64,000 bases of DNA from positions 119,953 through 183,952 of the forward strand of contig QNGE01001029.1 of assembly GCA_008508345.1 (NCBI GenBank). The letters run 5' to 3'. The notes beneath the pieces are model-generated. The model was not told the DNA's origin, did no database searches, and saw only the letters and a list, made by a program, of their open reading frames with translations. Every line of letters begins with the position of its first letter. Position 1 is the stretch's first letter. Below are positions 25,671-36,638 of the stretch, piece after piece. The stretch is from Paragonimus westermani (Eukaryota; Platyhelminthes; Trematoda; Plagiorchiida; Troglotrematidae). Position numbers and translations under genes: made by a program.

Positions 25671-26342
25671 GTGAGATACGTACCTATATTGTGACGGCAC
25701 ACATTTTCTCTTGCACATTGTGAGGTCACCCTGCTATATACTTCGATAACCCACTGATCTGTTGCATTTTCAATTGTGGTTGCTCGATAGTTACATTACT
25801 TAAGTATTGGTTGTTTCCCTATTTAAACCTTAAATACATTAAACGCTGACCAACTTTAATCGAAAACGGAGAGAAACCTGTGTGCTGCTTCTCGCCTCAG
25901 TTCACCAGTAAGTTGAATAAACCAAGCGAGAGATTTTCGTTCCTAACAAAATCATCATGCACTCAGCGATGTTCAAATTTAATTTTATTCATAAATTCGG
26001 GAATGGTTTAACACTTTTCAAGATTTTCGATACTTTTCAGAGTAGATCTGTTCATGATAAGAAGTATTTTCTGACTGACCACAAAGATAAAACCTTTCTG
26101 AAGAGAACTGATGAGTTTGACATTTTGATTGTTTCCACAGACTTTGCTGTCAAATGAGAATAACGGAGTGATCTGTGTTTACCAAGTTCTTCTTAATTCC
26201 ATGATTCCCGCATTTGGTCGAATACTGAGCCTGAAGACATAGTTCACGCATTTAGCCAGTTTGTGTTAATTAATTCATTGAAGCGGTAAAACCGGTTTGA
26301 TTGTTCCTCGTCAATTTACGTCAGTCAGTCAGTTCTTTGTGA

Positions 26343-26522
26343 ATGTTTGCCAATGATGCGTTCGTTGTCTACCGAGATTGGAATCTCAAGTTAAACCTCT
26401 CCAGGGTAAACAAATGGAACCGACTGAAGGTTTGCCGGTATGACTGTGATGATCTAGAAAACGAGGTCAACAGACGAAGGCGATCGTATTTAAGTGTTGT
26501 TTTACGTCAACTCCAGGCTTAG
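26343..26522 (+). CDS. Small open frame, 59 residues, unknown
   Basis: ATG-to-TAG frame of 59 codons. It is Arg/Asn/Leu-rich with a charged helix-like second half (DDLENEVNRRRRSYL). An internal acceptor-like ctctccag at about 26395-26402 could make only the 3' part coding. No motif and no homologue are known to me. It may be a small gene, a terminal exon of the gene suggested at 24.3-25.7 kb, or chance. Confidence 0.22.
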   Translation: MFANDAFVVYRDWNLKLNLSRVNKWNRLKVCRYDCDDLENEVNRRRRSYLSVVLRQLQA

Positions 26523-26674
26523 TGAACTCGACGTTGGAGTAAGAACAAACTTTTGATACGGAATGAATGTCTTCCTCTCACTCTCAAAACTAACCGTTAT
26601 ATACAATGGTAGACAGAAAATGCTTTTTACCGGCGATTAGCTTTGGCACGGTTACTAACTTACAAGAAACCTAG

Positions 26675-26745
26675 GTGTGTAAAAACTGGGATTTGATTGG
26701 AGCCGGACAAGCGACAGAGACATTGTGCCTGTATGTGGCAAGCAC
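26675..26745. repeat. Diverged relative of the 14.48 kb hairpin repeat
   Basis: Shares with the reverse complement of 14482-14580 the order GTAAAAA, GGAT, GCCGGA, AGCGACAGAGACA, TTGTG and CTGT, with small indels. Only one arm is present, so it does not fold on itself. Confidence 0.4.
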
Positions 26746-27129
26746 TACACAGATTCTCTAAGTGTTCACCTGTATCGAATAGCTTTAAAATATACTGCTA
26801 AGTGAAGGACTCAGTTAATTATTCCGATTGGAAGAGTCTGCTTGTATTTTCTGAGCGGTTAGATTCAGTCTGCAGAGAGACAGAGTGTTTTCAAACGATG
26901 ATTATCTATGAAATCTTTATAACCTTCGCAGTTGACTAAGTTTGAGTGGTCTGGTTACATTCCAGATGAACTTCATACATACGGCAGATACTTGTTCGAA
27001 GCAAACCAAACAAACAGAGTAGCACCTGTCTCAAATGATCCATATTTCTCACTAAGAAAAAGCACACGTGATAACCAAAATGCTTCCTTAAGTTAGCATA
27101 ATGCCCAACATTTAGGGCTTCTGTTTCAG

Positions 27130-27497
27130 GCCAGCGAAAACTAATCCGAGATTCCAACGATCCCAAACCGCTGAAAAACCAAGTGCTCATTCGGGAATTG
27201 ATATCTGTTGAACAAACGAGTAAGCACAGGTTTACAGTAAACCAGGCTATTGATAAATGGAAGCTGCTTTCTAATAAACTCGGCCAACGTTGAAAAGATA
27301 TGCGTGAAACAGGAAAATACATAGTTAGTAAAAATGCAGCGGTGAAAAAGAAACTGCCATTAGTGAACGTTCGAATTCAGAGAGATAGATCTGTTATGCG
27401 TAGTCTGCTGGACAAAGCAGTAACGAATACCTTCTTGACAATGGTTACGCGGAAAGACCCTGATAAGTTAGTCGAACTGTTAATGAGCACGCTGTGA
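27130..27497 (+). pseudogene. Open frame with one stop, abutting the RTE insertion
   Basis: A strong acceptor-like tract (gggcttctgtttcag) is followed by a frame open to 27497 except for one TGA at 27291-27293. The first part (NQVLIRELISVEQTSKH, then AIDKWKLLSNKLGQR) and the second (basic, KNAAVKKKLPLVNVRI, then LLDKAVTNTFL) both look protein-like. The terminal TGA (27495-27497) lies three bases before the first base of the RTE copy at 27501. The family is unknown. It may be a host exon disrupted by the insertion or a relic of an older element. A 128-codon frame on the opposite strand overlaps it and is likely a shadow. Confidence 0.3.
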
Positions 27498-27500
27498 TAT

Positions 27501-29101
27501 GGGTTCTAGCATCCATTATACTACACCGACTCACTGCAGCTCGGGAGGTAAACATGAGGGAAGAACAGGCAGAATTTCGCCCCGGGCGGGAATGCATACA
27601 TCACATTTTCACTCTTCGTCAAATTCTGGAGCAGCGTCATATATATCGCCGACCAACTATTACTGTATTTCTCGACTATAAAGGTGCATTCGATTCGGTA
27701 GATCGATCTACGCTTTTAGTGTCGCTCAAACGCAGAGGTGTGCCAACTAAGTACGTGAACATACTGTCTGAAATCTATTCCCATAATTCAGCTCAGATTA
27801 GGGTTTACGGTGAACTGTCTGACGGTTTCAGCACAATGAGCAGCGAACGTCAAGACTGTCCGCTCTCACCATTTTCGTTTAATTTCGTCATAGACGAAAT
27901 AATGGAGGGTTGTCTGCGGCACTCACAAGATGCCGGCGTGGATCTCCTACCTGGTGAAAGACTGACTGATCTTGATTATGCTGACGACAAGGTGTTGCTG
28001 TTTGCCAACTTTCAAGCAACACAAACAATGCTAGACGCAATTTTGCGTTCTGCTAAATGCTCCGGAATGCGTTTTGCAAACTCAAAATGCAGTGTTCCTG
28101 CCGGATTGCTGTGATCATGTAGATTTGATGTTAGATAATGTAGTCATGGAAGTTGTTGACCGGTTTGTATACCCGGGAAGCCGCATTAGCAGCGGATGTG
28201 GAGGTGTAGGGAATGGAATAAAAGCGCGCATCTCTAAGGCTAGGGCGGTATTCGCTAATCTGAGGCATCTCTGGCAAATGAGGGGTATTTCTCTGAAGTT
28301 AAAAGGTCGCGTATATCAGACAATGGTGAGGGTCGTATTACTTTACGGCAACGAAACCTAACCGCTCAAGGTAGAACGCGTGAACCGTCTTCAAGTATTT
28401 GACCACCGATGTCTGCGTTCAATCGATCGTATCGGGTGACACCAGCCTGTAAGTAACGAGGAGGTTAGGAAGCGGGTGTTTGGTAGTGATTGTAAAACGA
28501 GTTCTCTACGTTTGCACAGACTTGGATGGTTAGGTCACGTATTAAGGATGCCAGCTAGTCGTCTTTCACACCGAACACCGCTCGCTGGCACTGCGACAGA
28601 CTGGTGTAAGGTGCGAGGCAGTCAGATAATGGCCTGGCGTAGGGAAATTAAGTCGTTCACGATGGCGTTGATCACTGTGGGTCGTGTTCGTCTCCCGGGA
28701 TGGAGCCCTCGCGACTCACAGAGTCGCTGGTGGCTGAAGACTCTAGGTGAGATGGCGGCTAATCGAGCTCAGCGGCGTGAAGGTTGTCGTTGTTTGGCCG
28801 AGTTATCTGTGGAGTGATTGCATTTAATGACGCTTGGCAGTGAAAGCCGTAAGGAAGCTGTCTTGCTGATGACGCCTTACTCTCACTTGCAACTCGGTTG
28901 TTTGTTATCAAGGTGTAGGCACATTGATGTTGAATGTTTGAATATAGACGTAGTTATTCTCAGTAGTTAGGTTTCTTCCCGTCCCCTTCTTTTTTCCTTC
29001 TCTCTCTTCCTATATAGGGTTTGCATTTTCTTCATGGTTGTGTTGCAGTTAAGCATTAGTGTGAACCACTGATGTTTCGCTGTCTATCATGATGATAATA
29101 A
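27501..29101 (+). mobile_element. RTE-like non-LTR retrotransposon, 5'-truncated copy (RT part and 3' end)
   Basis: Begins abruptly inside the RT domain, a typical 5' truncation left by incomplete target-primed reverse transcription. Visible in order: the palm block with FRPGREC and LDYKGAFDSVDR (motif A, about 27670-27710), the catalytic LDYADDK (motif C, about 27968-27990), a thumb/C-terminal block with RFVYPGSRIS and LLYGNET, and the end block HRLGWLGHVLRMP and ANRAQRREGC, stopping at about 28817. A frameshift near 28080-28114, a TAA at 28359-28361 and a TGA in the DRIG*HQ segment inactivate it. After a 3' UTR of about 270 bases it ends in ATGATGATAATAAT, the short repeat tail usual for RTE elements. 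Target-site duplications were not evident. The second, longer copy is on the minus strand at 36639-40520. Confidence 0.88.
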
Positions 29102-29104
29102 TTT

Positions 29105-30985
29105 GTCAGCCGACTTGAGATCATTTCCTCAGCAGATGACAGTAAGATGGTTAAAGATGAAGTTTAACCTTCTGAAGATTAAATGACTTCTTGGATTTTA
29201 TTCGTTGTTTGAGAGTCATTCGGATTTTGTGGCTTCCTACCGGTCATAGTACAGAAGTTTCCGAAGCAACTTCTCTCTCTCTCAACAGAGATAAAGCATG
29301 TGTTTACTAATTCAAAGATAATGACTACTATATCATGAAATCTGATGGGATTAGGCATCAAGATATCTGATGCTGTGTGGTAAATCTCCGGATATCAGTT
29401 GCATAGCGAATGAGTTATCTTGGTAATGTCTACCACTTTTAGTAAACTTTAGGAACAGTTCAAGGAATCTTTAAATACAAAATGATAACTCTCAAGGTAG
29501 GTGCCAGAAACCAAGTAAGCTATTTCGTAATCGACAGCCTGTTACGAGTCTCTTCAGGCTGGAGTGGTTTATCAGGGGTATACTTGTAAACAATTGTCAA
29601 AGGTGTACTACATTAGCTGCAGGCAAATAATAACTGTTTCTTCGAAGTCAGTCATCGGTCGTCCTGCAGTTACGACACAACTTGGACGACATGTTTCTTC
29701 CCAAGGTGTATAACAGTTTGACAACAATAAAGCCTGGCACGGTTCTTCTACTAATATTAAGTGAGAAACCACAGGCGATCAACACGTTTGTGACTCACGT
29801 GACCATTGTTAAGCTGTTGGGAACGTTATTCACGTGCATTCCATGAAGCTTCTGTAATGATTTGGTTGAACCTGAGAGCTTTTCTTTGCAAAGATCCAAT
29901 GTGGACACAATTAGAAATAGAATGTAGGACTTGACAATACCATTGGCAATACTGTGGGATGTTTTGGCCCAGTTCATTACATCTAAGATGAAGTTTCTGG
30001 AATATCGGCCAACTTTTCGTAGAGTATAATCCAGTCAGATTTCAATGAGAAAATAAACAGGTCTATCGCACAGAACGAAACCGACTACTGTAACAATGAC
30101 CAAGGCTTAACAATCTCTTCGGTGCTGGTGAAATGTTGGTCCATGGAAGAAAGAACACTTTGATGAACTTTTAAGAGTACAAGCTACGGGAGAGTGTGGG
30201 AAAATGACGATTGTCTTTGCCAACGCCAGTAAGCGTTATAGACCAGAAGAATGACTCTCCAGACACAACTGGATGGTTTGAACTCGTCTAGTATGCAATA
30301 GGCTTCAATTAGCGAACCTACATCAGACCACACGTTATCAGTACCATATGGTACTCCGAATAAGTTCAGATACTTATATTATTCATAGAAATAAGGGGTG
30401 ACACACTGTTCAAGATAGCGTGAGTGAGCCTTGTAGTATTCAATGGGGGCGTGAAAAATGGTAGAGTTTAAATGGATACATAATTGAGCCGCAAACCAGG
30501 TTTTGTCAAATGCTATGCCCAAACTGTCTTACACAGCTGTTAAGGTAATGTCATCATTCAAACAGAAATTCATAATATTTTCCTCATAAAATCATTCATT
30601 TTTGTCAATCTTGAGAACAGAATAGGTTCATTTTTTTAACAACTAAAGTGCCACCACCAAATTTTAAACTTAATGGTTAATTGATTGATTGTGTTCTTTT
30701 GGTTATCAATTAGCGACATTATCTTTTTTTCAAACCGAACACGTTCAATTTCAAAATTGGTCATCCCTAGAGTAATATCCACGATTTTCATTCAATCTTG
30801 TTTCGCTAGCCCCACCTTCTTAACGAATGCCGTCCTGCACTGCCGAATGTGAAAGACGAGACCAAGTCTCAAGAACAATAAATCAGCCGTTGTTTAATTG
30901 GTTGGCCAGAAAGTAAGATTACACGGTTTTTCCTCGAATGTTCTATTCTTCTCCACAAGTCACTGTAGTTGTGAGATAAATTTGA
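29105..30985. other. No recognisable feature
   Basis: AT-rich unassigned DNA between the truncated RTE copy and a weak exon candidate. Confidence 0.4.
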
Positions 30986-31107
30986 ATGAGTGCTAGTCAG
31001 AGCCCCTCTTTTTCTCAAAGCGGTTCAGGACCGTTTTGTTTAAAGTCTGGTGAACCGTCAAACTTGTTGTGTACATTGTACAGTTACCGTCCATATCATT
31101 ACATACA
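30986..31107 (+). CDS. Possible first exon, Ser-rich, unknown protein
   Basis: An ATG frame (MSASQSPSFSQSGSG, then a Tyr-rich end) reaches CAG|GTACGA after about 41 codons; the same frame stays open to 31246. No signal peptide or motif is seen. An 89-codon frame on the opposite strand (31117-31386) lies next to it and is also unidentified. Support is only the ATG, composition and a moderate donor. Confidence 0.2.
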
Positions 31108-31389
31108 GGTACGATTTCAGGAACGATTCGGGCTGGATGGATACGGTACAGTTACTTCTCTCCTGTATCTCCAGAATGAGCCTCCACCAAGCTCATACCG
31201 TCGGGCTGAATCTGTCATGTTTTTAAAAGGTCGTGATTTATGGTAAGACCCTGAACCCAAACCAACACATGTACACCATTCAGCCCATTTTGCCAACTGA
31301 CTAGTAGACTCATGGTGTGTAGATAACACATCATTCGCAACAGCCATTAGCTTTTCTTTGATTCCCTCAGGAGTCCCGCTTCGCAACTG

Positions 31390-34139
31390 CTTAATTCAGG
31401 CCGAGGCAAATTCAACATGGTGGTCTAATCAGTTACCATCCTCAAGTTTTTCAGAATTACTATCACTCTCGACATTGTGAACAGCATTTTCATCTGGTTT
31501 GGTTGATACATTCCAAACAGACGCCAAAGGGTTTGATTATAGACTGACTCTTAAGTCCCTTTTCTTACTCCAGTAGCAAATGGTCATAAAATGTCCTACG
31601 TTTGTTCTTTTTAAGAACAGTTTGTTGATTTAGTTCCTGGCTAAGTTTGTCCTTGTCCGCTTTAAACCGAGATGCAATGAATACACACCATTGGCCGCCT
31701 TCAGAAATAACATCAAACAATGCATCCGAACATAAGTCGCCAGGCTGGGTTTTTCCCCCAAGTTGGGGAGGCAGAAGCGTACAGTGTCGAGTGGGAAGTT
31801 GGGAGACAGTAGCGGAAAGTCCGGGTCGAAAAACGCCAGTCTGTTTTGACCAACAAACATCTATACCCTACTCACTTCGTCCAATGTAGCTGTGTGATAG
31901 TGTACCTCATCACAATGATGGGTTATATATAAATCAAGCAAGCTACATGATGATCACTATGCAGGCAGTTGCTTACGTTTGAATTTCGACCCACAACACA
32001 AAGGGGATTGGATTGGATTTCTGCGGAGCACTATTAGTCAGATGCATCTAGAGAGAGAGGAAACGTGTCTTAGAAAATGAAAAGTTGTCACTTTTAAGAT
32101 GCCAGCTTTTGTCTCTGCAACCACATAGCCTAGGTGATTTCAAGAAGCGCAACTTTTCTCAGAACAAAGGGTATTCCACCGAAACTTCAATCACAAAATT
32201 AGTCATTCGATTATCTGCTAACAACTTGGCAAGTTGGGTACAACAGATACAATGAAAATGTTGCTTGAGTAGCAGGGAGAATTTTGTATACAACCTGTGT
32301 GAACTCGCCAACGATGTCTTTTGCTCATGCCTCAATCCAATTCGAGAGGTTCTCATGATGGTGTGAAAAAACTGCAATCCAGGAATACTTCTGTGACAAG
32401 TGTAAATGCGACTCTTGTATCAGGTACGCTGGATGGTCCTTCACGGTGTAGAATAGGCACAAACAAAGATCGAAACGGAGATGATGAAGTAACAATCAGG
32501 TAATTTGGTTTATTCGAAAGTGGATTGTGGTAGTGGCAACTCAAAGTACAACCGGAATACAGGTTAGCAAATTGTGTTCGCACGGTACTAATCTATGTCA
32601 AGTAGAATAAGGGCACTGAGATAGAAGTCTAACCGAACATATTTAACATTATAGGAGAAGCTCCGGCACACAGTGCTTGCAGTATTCTCGTAGCTTATTC
32701 GACCATGCAGCATTAGATAGGGAAAGAGCACGACAATTCGGTCAGTCCTCTATGTTCGTAATCGTGATTGGGCGCTGGGCTGTCATTGTGTGGTGTGGTC
32801 CGTATGGCGTCGACTACCATAACATAATACGGATACTGCTTCACGTTGGAAGTCTCGTTAGCTTGAAGTACTTTTGAAGAAAAGCTTATCCATTCTTGTA
32901 CCAAGCGACGCAAGTCAACTAAACCGTCAGTCTAAACGCACACAACAATTGAGTTCACCAATAATGGCTGTCCTCTGAAATGCTGATTCCTATGTGAATC
33001 AAACCGTTATCAACAAGCTCCTCCGCGCACACCTTGAGTTGATCTTATGATGTAAGTCCAACGAATGATTAGTGCTTGCAATGCTCGAAATTATGTCGAC
33101 ATACAATGGTTTATTTCAAGCCATTTCAGTGTGCATTCGATGTTCGTCAGTTCTTGGCTAAGTATTATCCTGCAGCTCGAGTGCTCGGTGGGGTACATGT
33201 TAGAAAAACCTACATACTCTCATTGATTGAAGTCTGAACTCCCAAACGCTCAGTAGACAAATATGGATGTAAAGTTCTTTCCTTTGTCAGTCCAACAAAG
33301 TTAACATCAGTTTCAAGTATTCTGGACGATTTCTGTCAGTCGAATGTTTTATTTTCCGTTACACGCTACTGTTGAGTTGCATAGACCGTATTTTAGTTTG
33401 TGCTCAACCCTGTTCTGCTCGCCTCTCATAGAAACTGTCAAACGGAAAAAAACGGCGAAACTAAAAGACCCAACTGATATATGTCATTTGTTCATAATGA
33501 ACAATAATCGTGACATAGTGACCACTAAGTGCTCTTGGCCTGCAAAGTTGTCAGCTGACAAACGCCCGTTAAAATATATTTCAAAATACACAAACACAAG
33601 CATACACTAGTTTGCAATAATGATGTGTCTTCGTATCTGTCTTCAGTGACAACGCGAGATTCTCCGTTGGCAGCGTCTAAACATTACATACATACGTTTC
33701 CAAACGTCTCTTTCAGTTTACTCTCTTCTTGAGGCTAAATAACGTTGACGGGCTAGGCAAGCAGTCCAGTGTTTCTTGATTTGCATCACTTTAAACAGCT
33801 GTACATAAGGCAACGACCCTGGTCATTCTAAAATTTGTTGAATTCCAACAGTCTGTCTGACCATGAATTACTGACTCCGGTGTGTTTTTCTAGAATATCT
33901 TGCTACTTACTGCTGCTCTTTCGTTTCCTTTCATCGCCTCTCTGGATTGCACAGACAACAGCTAGTATGGAATGCTTTACTTCATTAGCAGCTGGCGTTT
34001 ACGTTGTCATGCACGTGATAATACAATCTTTTTTCCAGGCTTAGTATCCTGGCTATATTAGTTTGTTGAGTTGCTGGTTGATGTCTGGCATATTCTTTTA
34101 AAACTTTTAGATTACCCTTAGCCACTCTGTACTAACCGA
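31390..34139. other. No recognisable feature
   Basis: Open frames on both strands at 31630-31889, 32153-32913 and 33344-34044 overlap each other and lack motifs. Confidence 0.4.
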
Positions 34140-34560
34140 TTAATTATTTGGCATATGTGCACAACTATGAACAACTGCTAACGTCTTGATGCACTGAGAA
34201 TCGAGGGTTTTACAATCCACTAACAGTAATGAAAAGTCTTTCGAAGTCGTCTTAACAGATGTTTGGTGGTCCAACTGTGTTAGGTACACAACAGTTTTAC
34301 ATTTGCCTTCTTTAGCTAGTAAACATAATTTTGTTGCCTGACTGCCGATTCTAGCCGGACCATTCGTCAGCGAGTGATACGTTCTAATTATGCGCCTAAT
34401 TCCTAGTTGCTGCACGAGCGTTCCGAAATCCTCGGTCCTAAAGCACTGTCCTTGGTCCACCAAGACTGCTTTCGGCAAACCAAGGCTTGCCGCACTGTAA
34501 TTCATCATCGCATCTCTCAGCATAACAGCCCTCGAGTCCAGAATGCCAGTCACTTCAGCT
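34140..34560 (-). pseudogene. LTR-retrotransposon integrase core fragment
   Basis: A frame of 137 codons on the minus strand follows the middle of a Ty3/Gypsy-type integrase catalytic core. SLGLPKAVLVDQGQCF (about residues 22-37) is the fGxPxxlxxDxGxxF block holding the second catalytic Asp. LVQQLGIRRI follows, then a degraded TYHSLTNGPAR where TxYHPxxNGxxER is expected: the Pro of YHP and the catalytic Glu are missing. After that come an LLAKEG helix, QTSVKTT in the place of the RTSVHxxT strand, and SLLL. The first catalytic Asp region and the rest of pol (RT, RNase H) are not visible nearby, and no LTRs were spotted. The enzyme would insert cDNA into the host genome; this piece is dead. Confidence 0.65.
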
Positions 34561-35835
34561 TAATGGATAGAATGTTCTTTTGTGATCGGAAAATGGTTCC
34601 ATCATCACCGTCACTGTCACTGCTAAGACCAACTATATTTCTTGGGAAATCGATTATTTTCATCCTCTCTTCATCAGTGCTGATTAAACTATCCATGAAG
34701 AACCTGCCACTTCTATGATGGATTCGTTCATCAAGTGAGTGGGCGGGTTGTACGGAGTGTCAGATTGTGTTGCTTTAACTGGAAAGTATTCATTGAAATT
34801 GATATCGCCTGAATACCTCCATTATTGGTGCTTCGTGTGCAGCCCAGTACCAGGAGCTGCACGGTTCATCGTTATCTGTAGTTAATCCGATGTTTTTCTC
34901 GACAACAAATTGGAGCAAACTGGGCTGAGCAACTGAATTCCCGGCCGTAAGTTACTCTGTTACTTTGCTGATATGCTTTGAACTTAAAGCAAGCGTGCTT
35001 GGTTAACAGATGAGCAAGCTGCAAGACTATAAAATAATATGTCGCCAGTGGCACTCTGAGGCACTCCTGAGGGAACACACGAACGTCCTCATTTTTGGAG
35101 GTCTAAGAACTGGGGAATATCACCGCTGGGTTTGTTCTACTATCAACTGTTCTGACAATGATAGACGTTTGACCGACAACGATGCTAACCGGACAACATC
35201 AGCTAAAAATCAAAAAACGCAGTAACGAACGGATGCACTATCTTACACCAATTTTGTGCTTACTAAGCGGTAGGTGATGGTGCAGCGTGGGGTTCTTTGT
35301 TGGTATGACGTACAAAATGTGTATACACCCTCTCGGCCATCCCTTCTAGTTGCTTGCCTTCTTGAAGTTGAGAACTGCCATTTGCTTGAATACTGCTTAC
35401 TATTCGCTGCTGACCCTTTGCAGCGATGATACAACTACCCGGGTTTAGAAACTGTTACCGAGCAACATCTGATCATCTGAAGAGCATGTTTTTCCGTTAT
35501 TTCACTCAATTATATTCACAGGCATCTGAACACAAAACAAGATGGAATGATACTGTTGTGACTGTCAAGTTGGTGGTGATATGGTTTTATTGAGTATCTT
35601 GAAAACTACGTTTTCTTTAGCCACTTCATCACTACACAGGTAAGATACATGTTGCAATATGTTGGCACTTCGTTCAGTCCCATCAGTTGGAGGCGTAAAC
35701 TGTGCAAACAATACACATCATACAATATATACCATACGGATAAGAACAAACAGTGATTAAATACACACACAAGCACACCGCCTATTAGGTAATCAGTACC
35801 ATGAAGATCCGACAGTTTGCGCCAGCTACCTATGT
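34561..35835. other. No recognisable feature
   Basis: Possible further decayed pol sequence upstream of the integrase piece, but no motif is readable. Confidence 0.35.
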
Positions 35836-36090
35836 TCAGAGAATGTCGACCGATAAGTTTTGGTAAGCACCGATTCGCAAAAAAGAGTAACTTTCCTTGT
35901 GTAATAGAATCTTGAACGAGTTCACTGAGTAAACTTGATGGCGATCGATAACGGTGGATCTCAAGCAGCCGGTTAACCGGGTTGAGGTTGCTGCGACATT
36001 GGTTGTTCCAACGATTTTGAGATGTGTCCGGCCACTCACTGTAATAACTGTCGTTTTGTTCTGCTTATGCAAACGCCAATGCAACTGCAA
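35836..36090 (-). mobile_element. PLE GIY-YIG endonuclease fragment
   Basis: On the minus strand one frame reads FACSCIGVCISRTKRQLL, an in-frame stop, then VAGHIS; another frame gives TVIDRHQV, VNSFKILLHKES and FLRIGAYQNLS. These follow the order of a PLE endonuclease: CxC linker, (Y)(I)GRTxRQL strand, R..EHIP helix, SxI..HV segment, then F+V...... R(L)LR..EA.AI. At least one frameshift and one stop separate the parts, and YIG reads CIS. The TKRQLL block matches the fragment at 58.97 kb better than the 17 or 47 kb copies, so these two are probably the same lineage. No RT is found upstream. Confidence 0.6.
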
Positions 36091-36638
36091 GCGAACTGTT
36101 ACACAGCATGGGAAACAGACAGGCTACCTACGTGATTGCACAGAAATTTCCCTATGGTAGTTTGAACTGAGCGCAAATGCGCTGCCGCATACGTTTGTGG
36201 CAGTGCAAATTTTAGATTGTGCCTTATGTTGTTAGCTAGATGGTCACAGTTGAATGATAAGAATAGGAGAAAACCCTAGTTTTGAACCCTGAGTGTTTGT
36301 TCGATGCTCTTATTCACCGAATTACGTGCCTCAGTAAACTACTTGGGGTACCCATATTCTTTTAAGATTTGTCTCAACATCTCCTGATCTGTCTGCAGTT
36401 TATCGGTAGTAAAAATATGCGTAGCTCTATGGAATCATTTTTAGCCAAATCAGGTTTGTATGCAATAGAACCAAAGATGGAAAACTGAAGATATTGACCA
36501 ACGTGCTGTCAACACATATGGTGGCAAATCCATCAACCAGTGCCGAACTGTTTTTCGGATCAATTTCGTGGGACGGAGATAGGTTGGGGTGAATCCTGTT
36601 AAGGTGATTGAAAAACGAATCGGCAGGTCACCCATACC

